Shown piece by piece: positions 28,301-37,800 of a DNA stretch of 64,000 bases. Every line of letters starts with the position of its first letter. Position 1 is the stretch's first letter. The stretch spans positions 62,001-126,000 of the IMG/VR virus record IMGVR_UViG_3300032289_002239; one strand, written 5' to 3'. Origin of the DNA: a virus. The notes below the pieces were generated by a model. It searched no databases. It saw nothing but the letters and a program-made list of their open reading frames with translations, and was not told the DNA's origin. The position numbers were made by a program, and so were the translations under genes.

Positions 28301-30077
28301 TGGAAAAGTTTATATCAAGGCCAGCCGAAATAGTACTAACACCAGAACTTGCTGTAATATTAAACTGTGTGCCAGAAGGCGCAATAAAATTTTTATTATC
28401 TAAAATTAAATCTGCGTTAAAAGTGGTTAACCCAACTTTTGAATAAATTGATTTTACATCAGAAATATTGTAATCAGTAATACTGTCTATTAGTCTCCCA
28501 TCATCTATTCCATTGATAGTAATGGGCTCATTTTCTAAGAACTGCCCAGAAAGTTGATATAAAATTAATTCTTTGCTATTTGAGACATTGGAATATAAAA
28601 ATCCAGATGCATTACTTCTGCGTCCTTTTATATGCGCAGGCCGCGATTGTGCAATGTCAGCCGTAAGATTTATTTTGGTAAATGTCTGTATATCAAATAA
28701 TCTTAAATCTAAAATACTTGTTTTGTTTGTATAGTTGGACTCTGGAATAAAGTCATAAACTCTGGCTACGCCAATAGTTGTTCCAACAGAAACACTTGAA
28801 TCAATTCCAATTCTAGCATCAATTAAACTAACATAACCATCTGTCCCGAGGCCAATATAAGGCGCTCCAGTTACGTTATTAAGGCTTACTAGTTGCCCAG
28901 CATCATATGAAATTACTTGACTTTCTTTAGTCAGGGTTTGCCTTGTTTTAGGTACTTCTAATAGGGTAGGTGAAATTTTTTCAACATCGTAACCTTTGAC
29001 ATAGGCCTTTCCTGGGCCTATCTCGTAAACCATTACATCTTCTGAAGGAGTATTACCGTTTACAGTTTTTTGATCTTCAAAGTAAATTCCATTATTTAAT
29101 GTTCTATCGTTTAGACAATCTCTTACGAATAAAGTAAATGGTTTTACATAATAATCACCGTTAGTTTCAGCAGTTCTTCTTGCTAATTCATCTCTAATTA
29201 AACTATACTGAGGATTCTTATTGAGAACTTGGAGTGAACCATTAACAACCTGAGCTATTTCTACAAAATTATCTGGATCTTCATCTAGATCATATTTTGC
29301 TAATTCCAACTCAAGTTGAAATCTATCAGCACCAGGAGCCGCATAATTAGAAAATCCTTGAGAATTATCGTATAAAGATTCGTCTTGAAACGCATCTACA
29401 ATTCTTTCTATGACATTAAAGCCAATTTTATAACTAGGAGTAACTCCATATTGGTCTAAAAGTATTCTTTGATTTTGTACCTTAGCAAAAATACCTCTTA
29501 TAAAATAGACCCCACTTGCCACTTTAAAAGACGACCCATCAGAAGTTGCATTTTCAGCAATGGTATTGCAAATAGATTGCCCTGATTGTATAGTAAAATT
29601 TGAATATTCTATAGGATTTTCTGTAACTAGAGACTCGCCACTAAAAAATGTTTTATTTTCTAGATTTTCGCCGCCACTTTCAAGGTATTGTAGATATAAA
29701 GTATAAGTCCCTCTTTCAGATAATGATTGATCTAAAACATAAACTACTTTTGCACTTACGCCACTTAAAGATCCCCTTAATCTTTTACCTAAAATTCTAT
29801 TAAAATATGCAGAAATCGGTATTCCATTAAAATCTGGCTCAATTTCAACTGCAGGAAATGGAAGATCAACTGAAGGTTGCCCTGGAATTACGACTGACCC
29901 TTCTTTGAATATATGATTTCCAAATTGCTCAATTTGATTTTGTAATATTGACTGCAGCCCAGTTAGTTCTCTTGCTTGAACTGGATATTCTGGTTTAAAT
30001 AAAACCTTGTAGTAATTGTTATCTACATTAAAATCATCAAAATAGGGGGATACATTTAAATTAGTTTCTTGTGGCAT
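22377..30077 (-). CDS. Giant virion protein, DUF4815-type (baseplate/tail fibre)
   Basis: 2566 aa. The N-terminus MPQETNLNVSPYFDDFNVDN plus FKPEYPVQARELTGLQSILQ is the hallmark of the DUF4815 proteins found in cyanophages. That module is followed by thousands of bases of beta-rich sequence with repeated phrases such as TSGARALVKRV, GNGYSVGDSL and GFGYTNGTF. A Pro/Thr-rich region lies near residue 1300-1500. The last 300 residues contain a discoidin-like or jelly-roll-like pattern (RSLTFEMLFTTRDS; ISKPVSLKIAANSIKVIISA). Position next to the baseplate wedge genes suggests a fibre or peripheral baseplate arm that contacts the host. Function inferred from context. Confidence 0.75.
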   Translation of the reverse strand: MPQETNLNVSPYFDDFNVDNNYYKVLFKPEYPVQARELTGLQSILQNQIEQFGNHIFKEGSVVIPGQPSVDLPFPAVEIEPDFNGIPISAYFNRILGKRLRGSLSGVSAKVVYVLDQSLSERGTYTLYLQYLESGGENLENKTFFSGESLVTENPIEYSNFTIQSGQSICNTIAENATSDGSSFKVASGVYFIRGIFAKVQNQRILLDQYGVTPSYKIGFNVIERIVDAFQDESLYDNSQGFSNYAAPGADRFQLELELAKYDLDEDPDNFVEIAQVVNGSLQVLNKNPQYSLIRDELARRTAETNGDYYVKPFTLFVRDCLNDRTLNNGIYFEDQKTVNGNTPSEDVMVYEIGPGKAYVKGYDVEKISPTLLEVPKTRQTLTKESQVISYDAGQLVSLNNVTGAPYIGLGTDGYVSLIDARIGIDSSVSVGTTIGVARVYDFIPESNYTNKTSILDLRLFDIQTFTKINLTADIAQSRPAHIKGRRSNASGFLYSNVSNSKELILYQLSGQFLENEPITINGIDDGRLIDSITDYNISDVKSIYSKVGLTTFNADLILDNKNFIAPSGTQFNITASSGVSTISAGLDINFSNIVKPGDIVSYSLPEVNRVIYNKVAAVSAGGTSFSVTGVTTVTGVCDGRLPASAVTVTNVLKLGGSIYSKDSSLTTKLKNSNISSIGLDSSEIKQRRVFNNQTVATGAISLTITDDDVFFDSFDEDKYCIIYSNGTIEPLRRDKFSFVGSSGKQISFINLSRPNGTTAKVITTVKNTKPNSKNKKLNKVSTVVVSGSKYSSSGIGTTTFNDGLTFNAVYGTRVQDDEISLNVPDVLRVLAVYESSDTSNPKLPTLQLTSFSGPSNGTQDLFIGEQITGKSSGAVALVVSKIDSVEIEYVYLNSFTFSEGEVVETKDSKIQAVILVKTLGDRNITQNFIFDNGQRESILDYSRIIRKRNVSEPKNKLKIVFQNYTIDSSDSGEFVTVNSYQSEDFKHDIPYFNNERVSDFIDIRPRVAPYTPNSRSPFEFDSRNFSGDGQYSNYVLAPDENLILTYSYYVPRIDVVFLTPDGTFEVVQGKPGQRPQLPEFKTNAFDVAVVNIPPYVYDVKNINVNMSVHKRYTMDDISLLEDRISRVEEFTVLSALENKTENFVIKDAETGLDRFKCGFFVDDFKSHAYHDLQNPGFKAAIDKQRKMLRPLHYTTSLDLQLGSNAIADFTENYDVNIDQSFVEDLGSPGIKKTGDLITLNYTEVEYDKQLLATKTISVTEFLVRYWNGLLQLNPSIDTWVDPRAIKTTSFNEIKTTKKRLPDLNITVVNDEVENKVVNRRDPSPQSGIDPFDWLDNARKRISRGGIFGAVGNKDRKALVIGKNTKNQVRTLEIVKDNTIRIDGLHWKDTDLELLSKYVPTDVAEQFITRMNEDGVSKGGFLEFTPGGSVKDRNTSTTTKSETSIKTLITPEKISEKESVSTSVSEYTQPVRFLRSRNIEFDARGLKPRTVFYPFFQGVKISSYITPKLLEIEMISGSFDIGETINTDPTFIENRISFRLCAPNHKSGPSRNPSETFEFNPYNQQPFEERYTRSSDILNVDTRSLQLDSESKFYGQVVPNMVLVGKTSGARALVKRVRLVSDNSGTLIGSFYVPDPNIRGNPTWINGENTFTLIDTQSLDELKLVEVIPNSQINESSAEATFSSSGTQDIKETNIQTTRNIVIRPSRNINKTTINNAPDTVRISQPYDPVAQSFYVREESGVFLTSVDVFFETKDEDNIPVTLQIRPLIGGVPSNVVIPFSEVTLTPNKINISTKGTVATRFTFPSPVYLQGPTQKTVRQSPIASETQAEYAIVILSNSPNYRVFVTELNQEDLISGIKVSNQNQTTLGSLFKSQNGTVWTPSQLEDLKYVINRANFVNEGLVRFFNPELGFGNKQLTITGSNQIEFLSKKISVGLGSTGYSSEVQPGVTIKQGSSSGTLIGIGGSITTGAGVGIVTTNAGFGYTNGTFSSVQLVTETGFGNGAVATIEITNNVINSVNITSGGNGYSVGDSLIVPPLGQGVGFGGKLTVSQIKSANTFILDEVQGNFTVGLTTVYYVNSSGVDTIAGAGVTVKSITEDQYYDGLHMKVYQENHCMHSFENVVQISEFRPSNNGTNTKLSADLDRTENATIPVISTSGFETFEGLSVSALNPGYVIIGEEVIQYTGISGNTLIGVTRAIDSTDRNTYKNNTRVYKYEYNGISLRRINKIHNFAEVDPNSTGKFKIDLNSYFIKIDTSDTDFLNNTIGVNRENNLYFKKNIQGGSSGIVISNNIQYESISPDISYLIPPKTDISSRIRTFTGTSVGGNEKSFVDRGFEDIVLDEQIYFDEPKIICSEVNAEKFITEAPGNRSLTFEMLFTTRDSKVSPVVDMVNSAVTLSSNLINNPNGIGEEANYAADTNVRSITKDEHSTIYISKPVSLKIAANSIKVIISASRNDLNDVRVLYQIFREDEQNETPRFNLFPGYSNYQVDGFEIKRVTDKSLSDGSADSSVKETSDRSFKDYEYSIDDLPDFTAFAIKIVMASSNQATPPLIKDLRAIATAKPKL

Positions 30078-30082
30078 AATAA

Positions 30083-31663
30083 TTAAAATTGTAGAATTAC
30101 TTTAATGTCTTCTTTTTGATTTTGAGATCTAGTAATAGCTGGTCTATTATCAACGTATATAATATTTCCTGAATATTTTTTAACCTCAGGGTTTGAAATT
30201 CCGTTAATAAAAGATTGCCCTAGTTTGTATGTCTTATTATTTATCACTGTAGTTATACCTGGAGTTACGGTTGATCCAAAACCAACATCAATATTTAAAT
30301 TAATACTGCCACCAGAAATAATTAGGCTACCTCCACTTGACGGAGACGCCGTAAATTTTTGAAGATTGAATCCATAATTTGCTTGTGCTTGTCCTCCAGT
30401 AGTTGCAAAGCCAACTAGAGTTTTATCCTGCCAATATTTTAAAATCCCAGTATTCTTATCATATGATATAACCCTTCCGACTGCAGTAACCCCGGTTCCC
30501 ACAGTTTGAGTTATAAAAGAATCTGGAGTGAAACTAGCCGCCTGATAATCATTTGAATTGGTTATACCAACGAGTTTTATAGCAGACAATGCACTCACTT
30601 TGTCGCCATTAAGTAAATCAGTAGAATTAAACTTTTCTGGATTTTCTACTATTCCAATTCTAGCAATTTCGTTACCAGTTATAAAATCTGGATTTTCTAA
30701 ATCATTCTCTATTCTAGAATATACCGAAACATAGAATGCTCCAAGTTCACGATAAACATCAAACCCATGGCCCCCTTTTGGAGGGATAATAACGTCAAAA
30801 ACTGGATTTGTTGTAGGAGCAGATAGCCCGCCAGCTATAAGATCTACTGTACCGTAAGTATAATTGCTTCCACCATTAGTGACGAAGATATTTTCTACTT
30901 CAGCATTATCATTAAAAGAAACCGAGACAAGTGCGCCAGAACCATCTCCGCGTATTGGAATATTAGAGAAAGTTCGATTTCTTACACCTGAAACATTTTC
31001 ATAATTACCCCTGTTTCTTATAACACAAGTTTTTATTTGTCCACTTGTGGTAGCATTATTTTTTATAAGAGAAGTTTGACCATCCTCTCCCCAATTCATC
31101 GGCACTGGGATAAAATTGACGCTATCAAATTTTACAATATCTGTTGCGTTTAAAGTGAACAAATACTTCCAAATATAGCCATCTGAGCCAATATCGGCTG
31201 TTCTTGGTTCTAAATCAGTAAATGTTGGCTCAAACTGGGAAGGGCGACCATTTTGATTTTCAGGGGATACCCCATTATATAAGCATACATAAACTTGATA
31301 GTTATTATTTACGACATAAAAATTTGAAGAGTATAAACTAGTCGCACCTGAAGGCTTTGATACATTGTCCCTGGTGATATCATGCCTATACATATCATAG
31401 ATTATTCCACTTTCCCACTTTATTTTCCTTACAGCTTGTCTTATATCTGTGGGATATATTTTTTTAAGGGCAATCATCGTGTCCCAATAAGATAATTCTT
31501 GCTCAAAACTATCCTTTGGAACTAATGGAGATTCATTCCAATTAGAAGCATATTCTGTCGGGTTTGGCAACCCTATAAAACTATAATAATTTGAAGAAGA
31601 CGCAGTAGATACAAAATTTTTTGCTCTAGCTATTCTTAAATTATCTGTTATAATTGCGGCCAT
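30083..31663 (-). CDS. g8: Baseplate wedge protein gp8
   Basis: 526 aa (T4 gp8 is 334). It starts MAAIITDNLRIARAKNFVST with YYSFIGLPNP and continues WDTMIALKKIYPTDIRQAVRKI, WESGIIYDMYRHD and DGYIWKYLFTL. This series is characteristic of gp8 in T4-like cyanophages. Gp8 sits in each baseplate wedge. The C-terminal third is extended by a beta-rich region ending KVILQF. A TATAAATA promoter lies upstream, overlapping the preceding gene's end. Confidence 0.88.
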   Translation of the reverse strand: MAAIITDNLRIARAKNFVSTASSSNYYSFIGLPNPTEYASNWNESPLVPKDSFEQELSYWDTMIALKKIYPTDIRQAVRKIKWESGIIYDMYRHDITRDNVSKPSGATSLYSSNFYVVNNNYQVYVCLYNGVSPENQNGRPSQFEPTFTDLEPRTADIGSDGYIWKYLFTLNATDIVKFDSVNFIPVPMNWGEDGQTSLIKNNATTSGQIKTCVIRNRGNYENVSGVRNRTFSNIPIRGDGSGALVSVSFNDNAEVENIFVTNGGSNYTYGTVDLIAGGLSAPTTNPVFDVIIPPKGGHGFDVYRELGAFYVSVYSRIENDLENPDFITGNEIARIGIVENPEKFNSTDLLNGDKVSALSAIKLVGITNSNDYQAASFTPDSFITQTVGTGVTAVGRVISYDKNTGILKYWQDKTLVGFATTGGQAQANYGFNLQKFTASPSSGGSLIISGGSINLNIDVGFGSTVTPGITTVINNKTYKLGQSFINGISNPEVKKYSGNIIYVDNRPAITRSQNQKEDIKVILQF

Positions 31664-31682
31664 CTTTTATTTTTTTATTAGC

Positions 31683-31690
31683 TATTTATA
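31683..31690 (-). promoter_or_regulatory. Late promoter (TATAAATA) for g8
   Basis: Exact consensus on the minus strand, 19 nt before the g8 start and overlapping the stop of the upstream 1065-codon gene. Confidence 0.6.
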
Positions 31691-34600
31691 CTAAATAATT
31701 TACAAATTTTAGGGGATTATTTCGCTGTACTATAGTTGATGTGGTTATTCCAGGAGAATACGCTGCAAAACTAGAAATTCCAGACTTAGAAACATTGTAG
31801 ATTCTGCCCCAACTGAAATCGCCATAGTAAGAAGTTTGAGAAATACCGATTAACGAAGAATTATTTTGAACTTTAACGGTAACTCGGTTAACAAACGTGT
31901 TTCCAACTCCGGCTACATTCCTTTGTTCTATTTTCCAACTATTGACTTGATAGACATTATCAATAAAAGTAGTTCCTATTCCAATGACGTTATTAGAAGA
32001 ATCTAACGAAGTCAAACCGTTACCGACATTACTATTAGAAACATAGAAATAATAGTTAGTTGTTATACCACTTGGGCCGGTTATAGCAGACCCAACATTA
32101 TTAATAGATGTATTTCTTAAGAAAGACTCTTTTTCAACAAATAAATCAAAATAAACACCAAGAGTAGTTGTGCCAACACCAACAATAACACCAAAATCCC
32201 CTTGATATGACACATTACTTGCGGTTTCAACCTTCTGTCTGGGCTCTTCAACAATAATTAAAGGTGCCACAGAATAACCAACACCAGAATTAACAATAGT
32301 AACTGTACCAATACCACCAGAAGAGTTTAGAGTGCAAGTTAGTAAAGCAGTAGTACCGACTCCAATAGGGGATGCCACTGATATCTGAGGAATATTAGTA
32401 TAACCAAATCCTGAGTCATCAATAGTTACAGTCTGAACTGTGCCTGAAATTGAAACTACCGCACTCAACTTTGCAGTAGACTGAGGTATCTGTGAAATTA
32501 TATTAATTTCATTTTCTGTAGGGGATTCACTATAGTTATCAAAAATAGTTTTAACATTGTCAACAAATATTTCAGTTGCATTGCTACTGATTCCAGATAT
32601 AGCAAAGGAAGTTGGGTGAATCAAAGGCTCGTAGATAACTCTATCTTTAGTAGAAATTAAATTAATAGTTGAGCCAGATCCTATGACAAATTTATCTACA
32701 TTTTGAGGACACCATTCTATTGGTCTAATCTCATCTTGATCCGAAATCCCCTGCTTATCATACAAGTTAGTTTTTACAATATCTACAGAAGTTATATCCG
32801 AAACTATTCTACTATTTTGATCATTTTCTCTATCAGAGTTACTAAAGATTTTAATCGAATCACCAATTTTAATTGTTTCAAGTACCTTAGTTAACTTTGT
32901 GTCAATATCTGGGGTCCCCGAATAAAATAATATAGTTGATGTAGATCCTTTTTTAGGTGCTTCTTTAAAGGTAAAAATACTTCCACCTCTAAATGAATAG
33001 GCTTCTCCTGGAACCTGAAGAACGTTGTCTATGAATATTAAAAGACAATTTTTAATATCAATATCTGAACCAATTTTTGGGAGAACTGAAGTCTGCTCTT
33101 TATTCAACAATAGGGGGAAAGTTTTCCTTTTATTATCAAAAAGACTATCTATTGGATCAAAGATTACTAAGTTTCCTAATGTTCTTACGCTAGAATCATC
33201 ATTAAAAACTTTATCGACAAATATTTCAAATCTTTTAAAATTAGCTGTAGTTGGTATACCCGAAACTCCACTGGTCGATATTGTTAAAACATCGCCCTTT
33301 TTGTATCCATACCCAACATTAGTTAATTTAAAATCAATAACACTAGAGCCCTGTCCAACGACAACACTAACGCTGGCCCCTGTACCGACGCCAGAATATC
33401 CAGGAGAATAAACTAATGGAAGATTGCTGTATGATAAAGGAGCATCAAAGTATACTTCTGGTGGATTTGTGCTTGTATAACCAGAACCAGGGTTTGTTAT
33501 ATTAACACTAACAATTATTCCACTAGAAATTGTTGCTGTCCCAATGTTTTCTATATCAAATAAATTTATATCACTGTAGCCGACACCGACATTAACAGTT
33601 TGAATTCCAGACCTATAACCTGAACCACTGTAACCAATAGATATAGACTGAATGGTTCCTGCAACAGAAACAATTGCTGTCCCGCCAGCAGAAATCAATG
33701 GTTGATACCCAAGCCCACCAGTGGAACCAACTGAAAAAATAATACCACCTCTAGGGTATTCTGATATATTCACATCGTATGCTGGAAAATTTGGATTTCC
33801 ATTAAAAACAATTGAACTAATACCAACATTTTCTATTAGATTATAAGCACCATTGATTGCAATCCCTGCTGTTCTAGATGGTGGTTGAAAAACATCGTTT
33901 ATTGTTACTATTGCATTATAAGTGCTTATGCCAGTTACATTACTTAGATTATTGGTTAGAGTAAAAATTCCGTTTTTGCCGGTAAAATTTTCTGATATAT
34001 AATCAAATGCGTAATTATCATCATATGGGCCTACAGAAGTATTTTCCTTACCAGAGCGTAAAAATACTCTCCCACTAAAAGTAGAGCCATTTGTAAGCCC
34101 ACTCTTTTCATCAAAACTATTACCATACGGTGAAATAGTAAAATAAATGAAATTATCAACTATGTTATAATTACCTTTTACTTTTGTTATTAATGTATTT
34201 TGCGTATGAATTCCGGCAGTAGTACCTAATAACTCTCTTTCGATAGAAAGACTATTAGTAGTCCCAATCCCAACTGACAAAATACGCATTATTTCATCAT
34301 TAATTTTAATTAAATCTCCACCTTGAAACAGGTCTGGATTTAATACGTTAAAAGATGAATCGATTTCAGAAATGTTTTCAATAATAATTGTTGTTGATGA
34401 TGTTGATATTATCGGGTCTTGAATAGCATTGTTTATGGTGATTAAAGTGTTTAGATTTGGATTTTTTGATGAAATTTTATGTTCACCTGTACCAAACTCG
34501 GTTAAATTTAATATATTAGGCACTTCTAACAGAGCATCCGTTTTTGCAGCAGCTACCTGTAGTGTGGAAAAATCCTTTTTTACTGCATATAGTTTTTTAG

Positions 34601-34883
34601 GTAAAATAGTCGTACTTACCCCGGAAATTACAGTGGGGGCTATTTTAATGGGCGAATTGTCCTCATTTAAAGTATAATTATAAATTAATTCTTCACCCGT
34701 TATAAAGTTGTGCTCTGTTAGATTAAATGAATTATTTTGTAAATCAACAAACTCAGCAGAATCAGATTCAAATTCCTTAGAAAATATTGTTTTTTTATTA
34801 GAGGTCAGTTCAAAGGCAGCAGACCTAAAAAATTCTCCACTTGTATATTCCCCATAGCCAGAAGAAAAAGAAATATTGCTCAT
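31686..34883 (-). CDS. Large beta-repeat structural protein
   Basis: 1065 aa, beginning MSNISFSSGYGEYTSGEFFR. Many copies of the GxGY..(A/P)P motif are present (GLGYQPLISAG, GSGYRSGIQTV, GSGYTSTNPPEV, GYGYKKGDVLTI, GFGYTNIPQI, GVGYSVAPLI). The family is part of the tail/baseplate module of cyanophages. It replaces the g9/g10-type genes of T4 by position, but homology to those was not seen. The start overlaps the stop of the 2830-codon gene (ATGA). Confidence 0.7.
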   Translation of the reverse strand: MSNISFSSGYGEYTSGEFFRSAAFELTSNKKTIFSKEFESDSAEFVDLQNNSFNLTEHNFITGEELIYNYTLNEDNSPIKIAPTVISGVSTTILPKKLYAVKKDFSTLQVAAAKTDALLEVPNILNLTEFGTGEHKISSKNPNLNTLITINNAIQDPIISTSSTTIIIENISEIDSSFNVLNPDLFQGGDLIKINDEIMRILSVGIGTTNSLSIERELLGTTAGIHTQNTLITKVKGNYNIVDNFIYFTISPYGNSFDEKSGLTNGSTFSGRVFLRSGKENTSVGPYDDNYAFDYISENFTGKNGIFTLTNNLSNVTGISTYNAIVTINDVFQPPSRTAGIAINGAYNLIENVGISSIVFNGNPNFPAYDVNISEYPRGGIIFSVGSTGGLGYQPLISAGGTAIVSVAGTIQSISIGYSGSGYRSGIQTVNVGVGYSDINLFDIENIGTATISSGIIVSVNITNPGSGYTSTNPPEVYFDAPLSYSNLPLVYSPGYSGVGTGASVSVVVGQGSSVIDFKLTNVGYGYKKGDVLTISTSGVSGIPTTANFKRFEIFVDKVFNDDSSVRTLGNLVIFDPIDSLFDNKRKTFPLLLNKEQTSVLPKIGSDIDIKNCLLIFIDNVLQVPGEAYSFRGGSIFTFKEAPKKGSTSTILFYSGTPDIDTKLTKVLETIKIGDSIKIFSNSDRENDQNSRIVSDITSVDIVKTNLYDKQGISDQDEIRPIEWCPQNVDKFVIGSGSTINLISTKDRVIYEPLIHPTSFAISGISSNATEIFVDNVKTIFDNYSESPTENEINIISQIPQSTAKLSAVVSISGTVQTVTIDDSGFGYTNIPQISVASPIGVGTTALLTCTLNSSGGIGTVTIVNSGVGYSVAPLIIVEEPRQKVETASNVSYQGDFGVIVGVGTTTLGVYFDLFVEKESFLRNTSINNVGSAITGPSGITTNYYFYVSNSNVGNGLTSLDSSNNVIGIGTTFIDNVYQVNSWKIEQRNVAGVGNTFVNRVTVKVQNNSSLIGISQTSYYGDFSWGRIYNVSKSGISSFAAYSPGITTSTIVQRNNPLKFVNYLV

Positions 34884-37800
34884 AATTCTAAACTTTCTGA
34901 TCTCCTAAATTTTGATATTAAAGTGCTAAAAATCCTTACTTGGTAATTTATATCTGTATTTGAAGTAAAATATATTTCAAGATCGCCACTTATGTTAGAG
35001 TATTCTAATTCAAATACGCCTAGATTATTACTTGTACTTAATTCTCCAAAACCAACAGAATAAACTTCCTGGGCTGTAGTATTTAACATACCTAAAATTT
35101 CAGTAGAACTGAATCTATTATTATCAAGGTCTTTTATTACAATATGATGTAATCCAGCGGTGTAATCTGAAGGATGAGAATATATCAATGATTTTTGTGG
35201 TATTCCAGTTGTCGCTACTCCAACGTAAGATGATTGTAAAATATTACCACTTAAAAATACATTTCCTGTTGTAGTAGCAATTCCAGAAATTGATATTGGT
35301 AAAACATTAACATCATATGTTTCGGTTTCAAAGGGGTGTATATCAACATTAATATTTCCACCATTATAATAAAGACTATATGTACCAATTCCAATAGTTT
35401 TTCCTAAATTTAATTCACTGTAAGAATTATAAACTATGGAGGAGCCATTATGAACATAATTAATTTCATCAGAATAAAATGAATTGTTGTCAAAATCGGA
35501 AAATGTCAATATTATTTTTGCGGCAGATGTAGTTGTTGAAATAGAACAAATTGTAGTTGTTCCGATGCCAGTAACTTTATTTGAACTTATTTGGGCCACA
35601 TTTCCAATATTAATAACACCCGTGTTTATATCAGAATCACTTATGTTAAAGGAAAAACTATTCACAGAATATATTTTATTGGATGTTTCAAATGGATAGA
35701 ATAATAATTCAATATCAAAATCAGAAATTTCTGCATCAAAATAGCCCAACTCACCTTGGCTATCGTTTATTGCATATTGATTTATAGCGACTTCAGTGCC
35801 ATTGTGTAGAAGGTTTAACAATAGTGATTGTGAATGTTGTTTGTCTAATCTATCATATACACTTATAACATATTTTTTGAATCTGATAAAATTTAACTTA
35901 AACGAGTCTACTACAGTATTTTCTTCTGGTTCAACTGGCTTAAATTTATCAGAGATGTCATCAATTAGTAAAACTTTATTTCCCCGTGATTCGATATAAT
36001 CTTGTAATCTCCTTGAATTAAAATAGATTTCATTCGATCTAAGATTACCATCAATTGTGAAATAATTTTCTGTTCCCAGATCAAAATCAACAACACAATT
36101 GACATCAATTACCTCTTGTAAGTCATTTATTATTTCTAGTGTTCCAAAATCTTGACTAGTTACTATTCCAACATTATCATGAGTGCTATTTACTAGAAGA
36201 TTTCCAAACTTTTTAAACCCGGCAGTGTGGTTTAAAGAATCGACTAAATCAGACCAGTTGCTATAATCTTCTTCTGATTTTAGGGCATATGAAAAATATT
36301 GATAATAATTACTATCATGAATTCTCTGTTGAGGATCATTTAAAAATCCTACTCTATCTTTCCAACCGATAGTTACAACAGAGTTTGAAGAGATATTCAC
36401 AAAACCTTCTACAAAATAAACATCAACTGCAGAAAAATAATTATTGCTGCTCTTACCATAAATTATATCACCAACTTTAATTGTCCCGGTTGTTTCTATT
36501 TTTATAATATTATTTTCTATTTCCTTTCCAATAATTTTACCAGTAACTCCCTCGGACGTTATAATATCCTCGTCAATGAAAAACTCATTTGGGGCTATTT
36601 TTATTTCAAACGTTGGAAGATACTTTTTAGGAATGACAAATCCACTAGTATAAAAATTATCTACAGTTCCCGGAGATTCCCCGACTTCAAGATAGTCAGC
36701 TAAACTATAAGTAAATGTCGCACCTATTCCTCCGATATTAGGGGTCGCAGAAAGAACTTTAAAGAAATTATAATCATATTTACTAGAATTGTAACCTCTA
36801 CTAGTTGAAGCAGTTGATACGTTCTCGATATAAAATAACTCATTGACGCCAAAAGGAAACTCATTTAAAGATTTAAATGGAGTTTTTAGTTTAATAGTAA
36901 CTATTTTAGTTGTAGAATTATATGTCAGCTCATCAATTTCAAAACCATTATCATTATTAGTAGGAATTATTTCAATATTATCATCTTGTAGGGAATTTAT
37001 ATTTTGTAAGATGCTTATTTTATTATTGTTTTCATTATAAACTAATTTTACATCAGAAAATTCGGCCCTAGTTTCAGAGTCAATTAAAATTAAATTTGGA
37101 AAAAATGAATAATTTGTACCAGTCGAGATTACTTTAACTGAATCTATATGATAAAGTGGAGATATTTTTATTATAACTGGAGTTATTACTTTAGGTCTGA
37201 TTGTATAATCTACAGTATAATCAAATCCCGCATCTAACTTTTTAACTTCTTTTATTGCTCCAATAGAAGAAGAAAATGGTATTAAAACTGCATTTTTACC
37301 AAGATCAGATTCTATAGATATGACTTTAGGTAATTGATCAGTTTTTGTTAGTTTTGTTAATTTAATAGAATTAATTGGCCCAATAGAACTCAATGAATCT
37401 GTAGTGTAACTTAATTCTGAAGTAGACGAAGAATAATTTTCTATTTCTGGATAAGAGTTTAACTCATAGGTAAAACTTGTTGATGTCACACCAACAACAG
37501 CAAATTGCCCAGAATATTTGCTAGAAACTTTTACTAATTCAGAGAAATTAATTTGGTCGGTATCTAAATAAATCCCTTTCTTGGTTTCTGGGGAAATATT
37601 TAAATTTATTGGAGAAAAAGTATAATATAATTTGTCTGGTAGATCAGTTGTTTTTAAAATATAATTTGCAGTAGTAATTCCTACTTCCCCAGTAAGAGAT
37701 AAAGAATAAGTATCATATGGATTCAATAGGGTGTTATCATAAAATAATTTCAATTCAAATGCTGAGAACTGTTGGCCTTGATATGTAAATGATAAAGAAG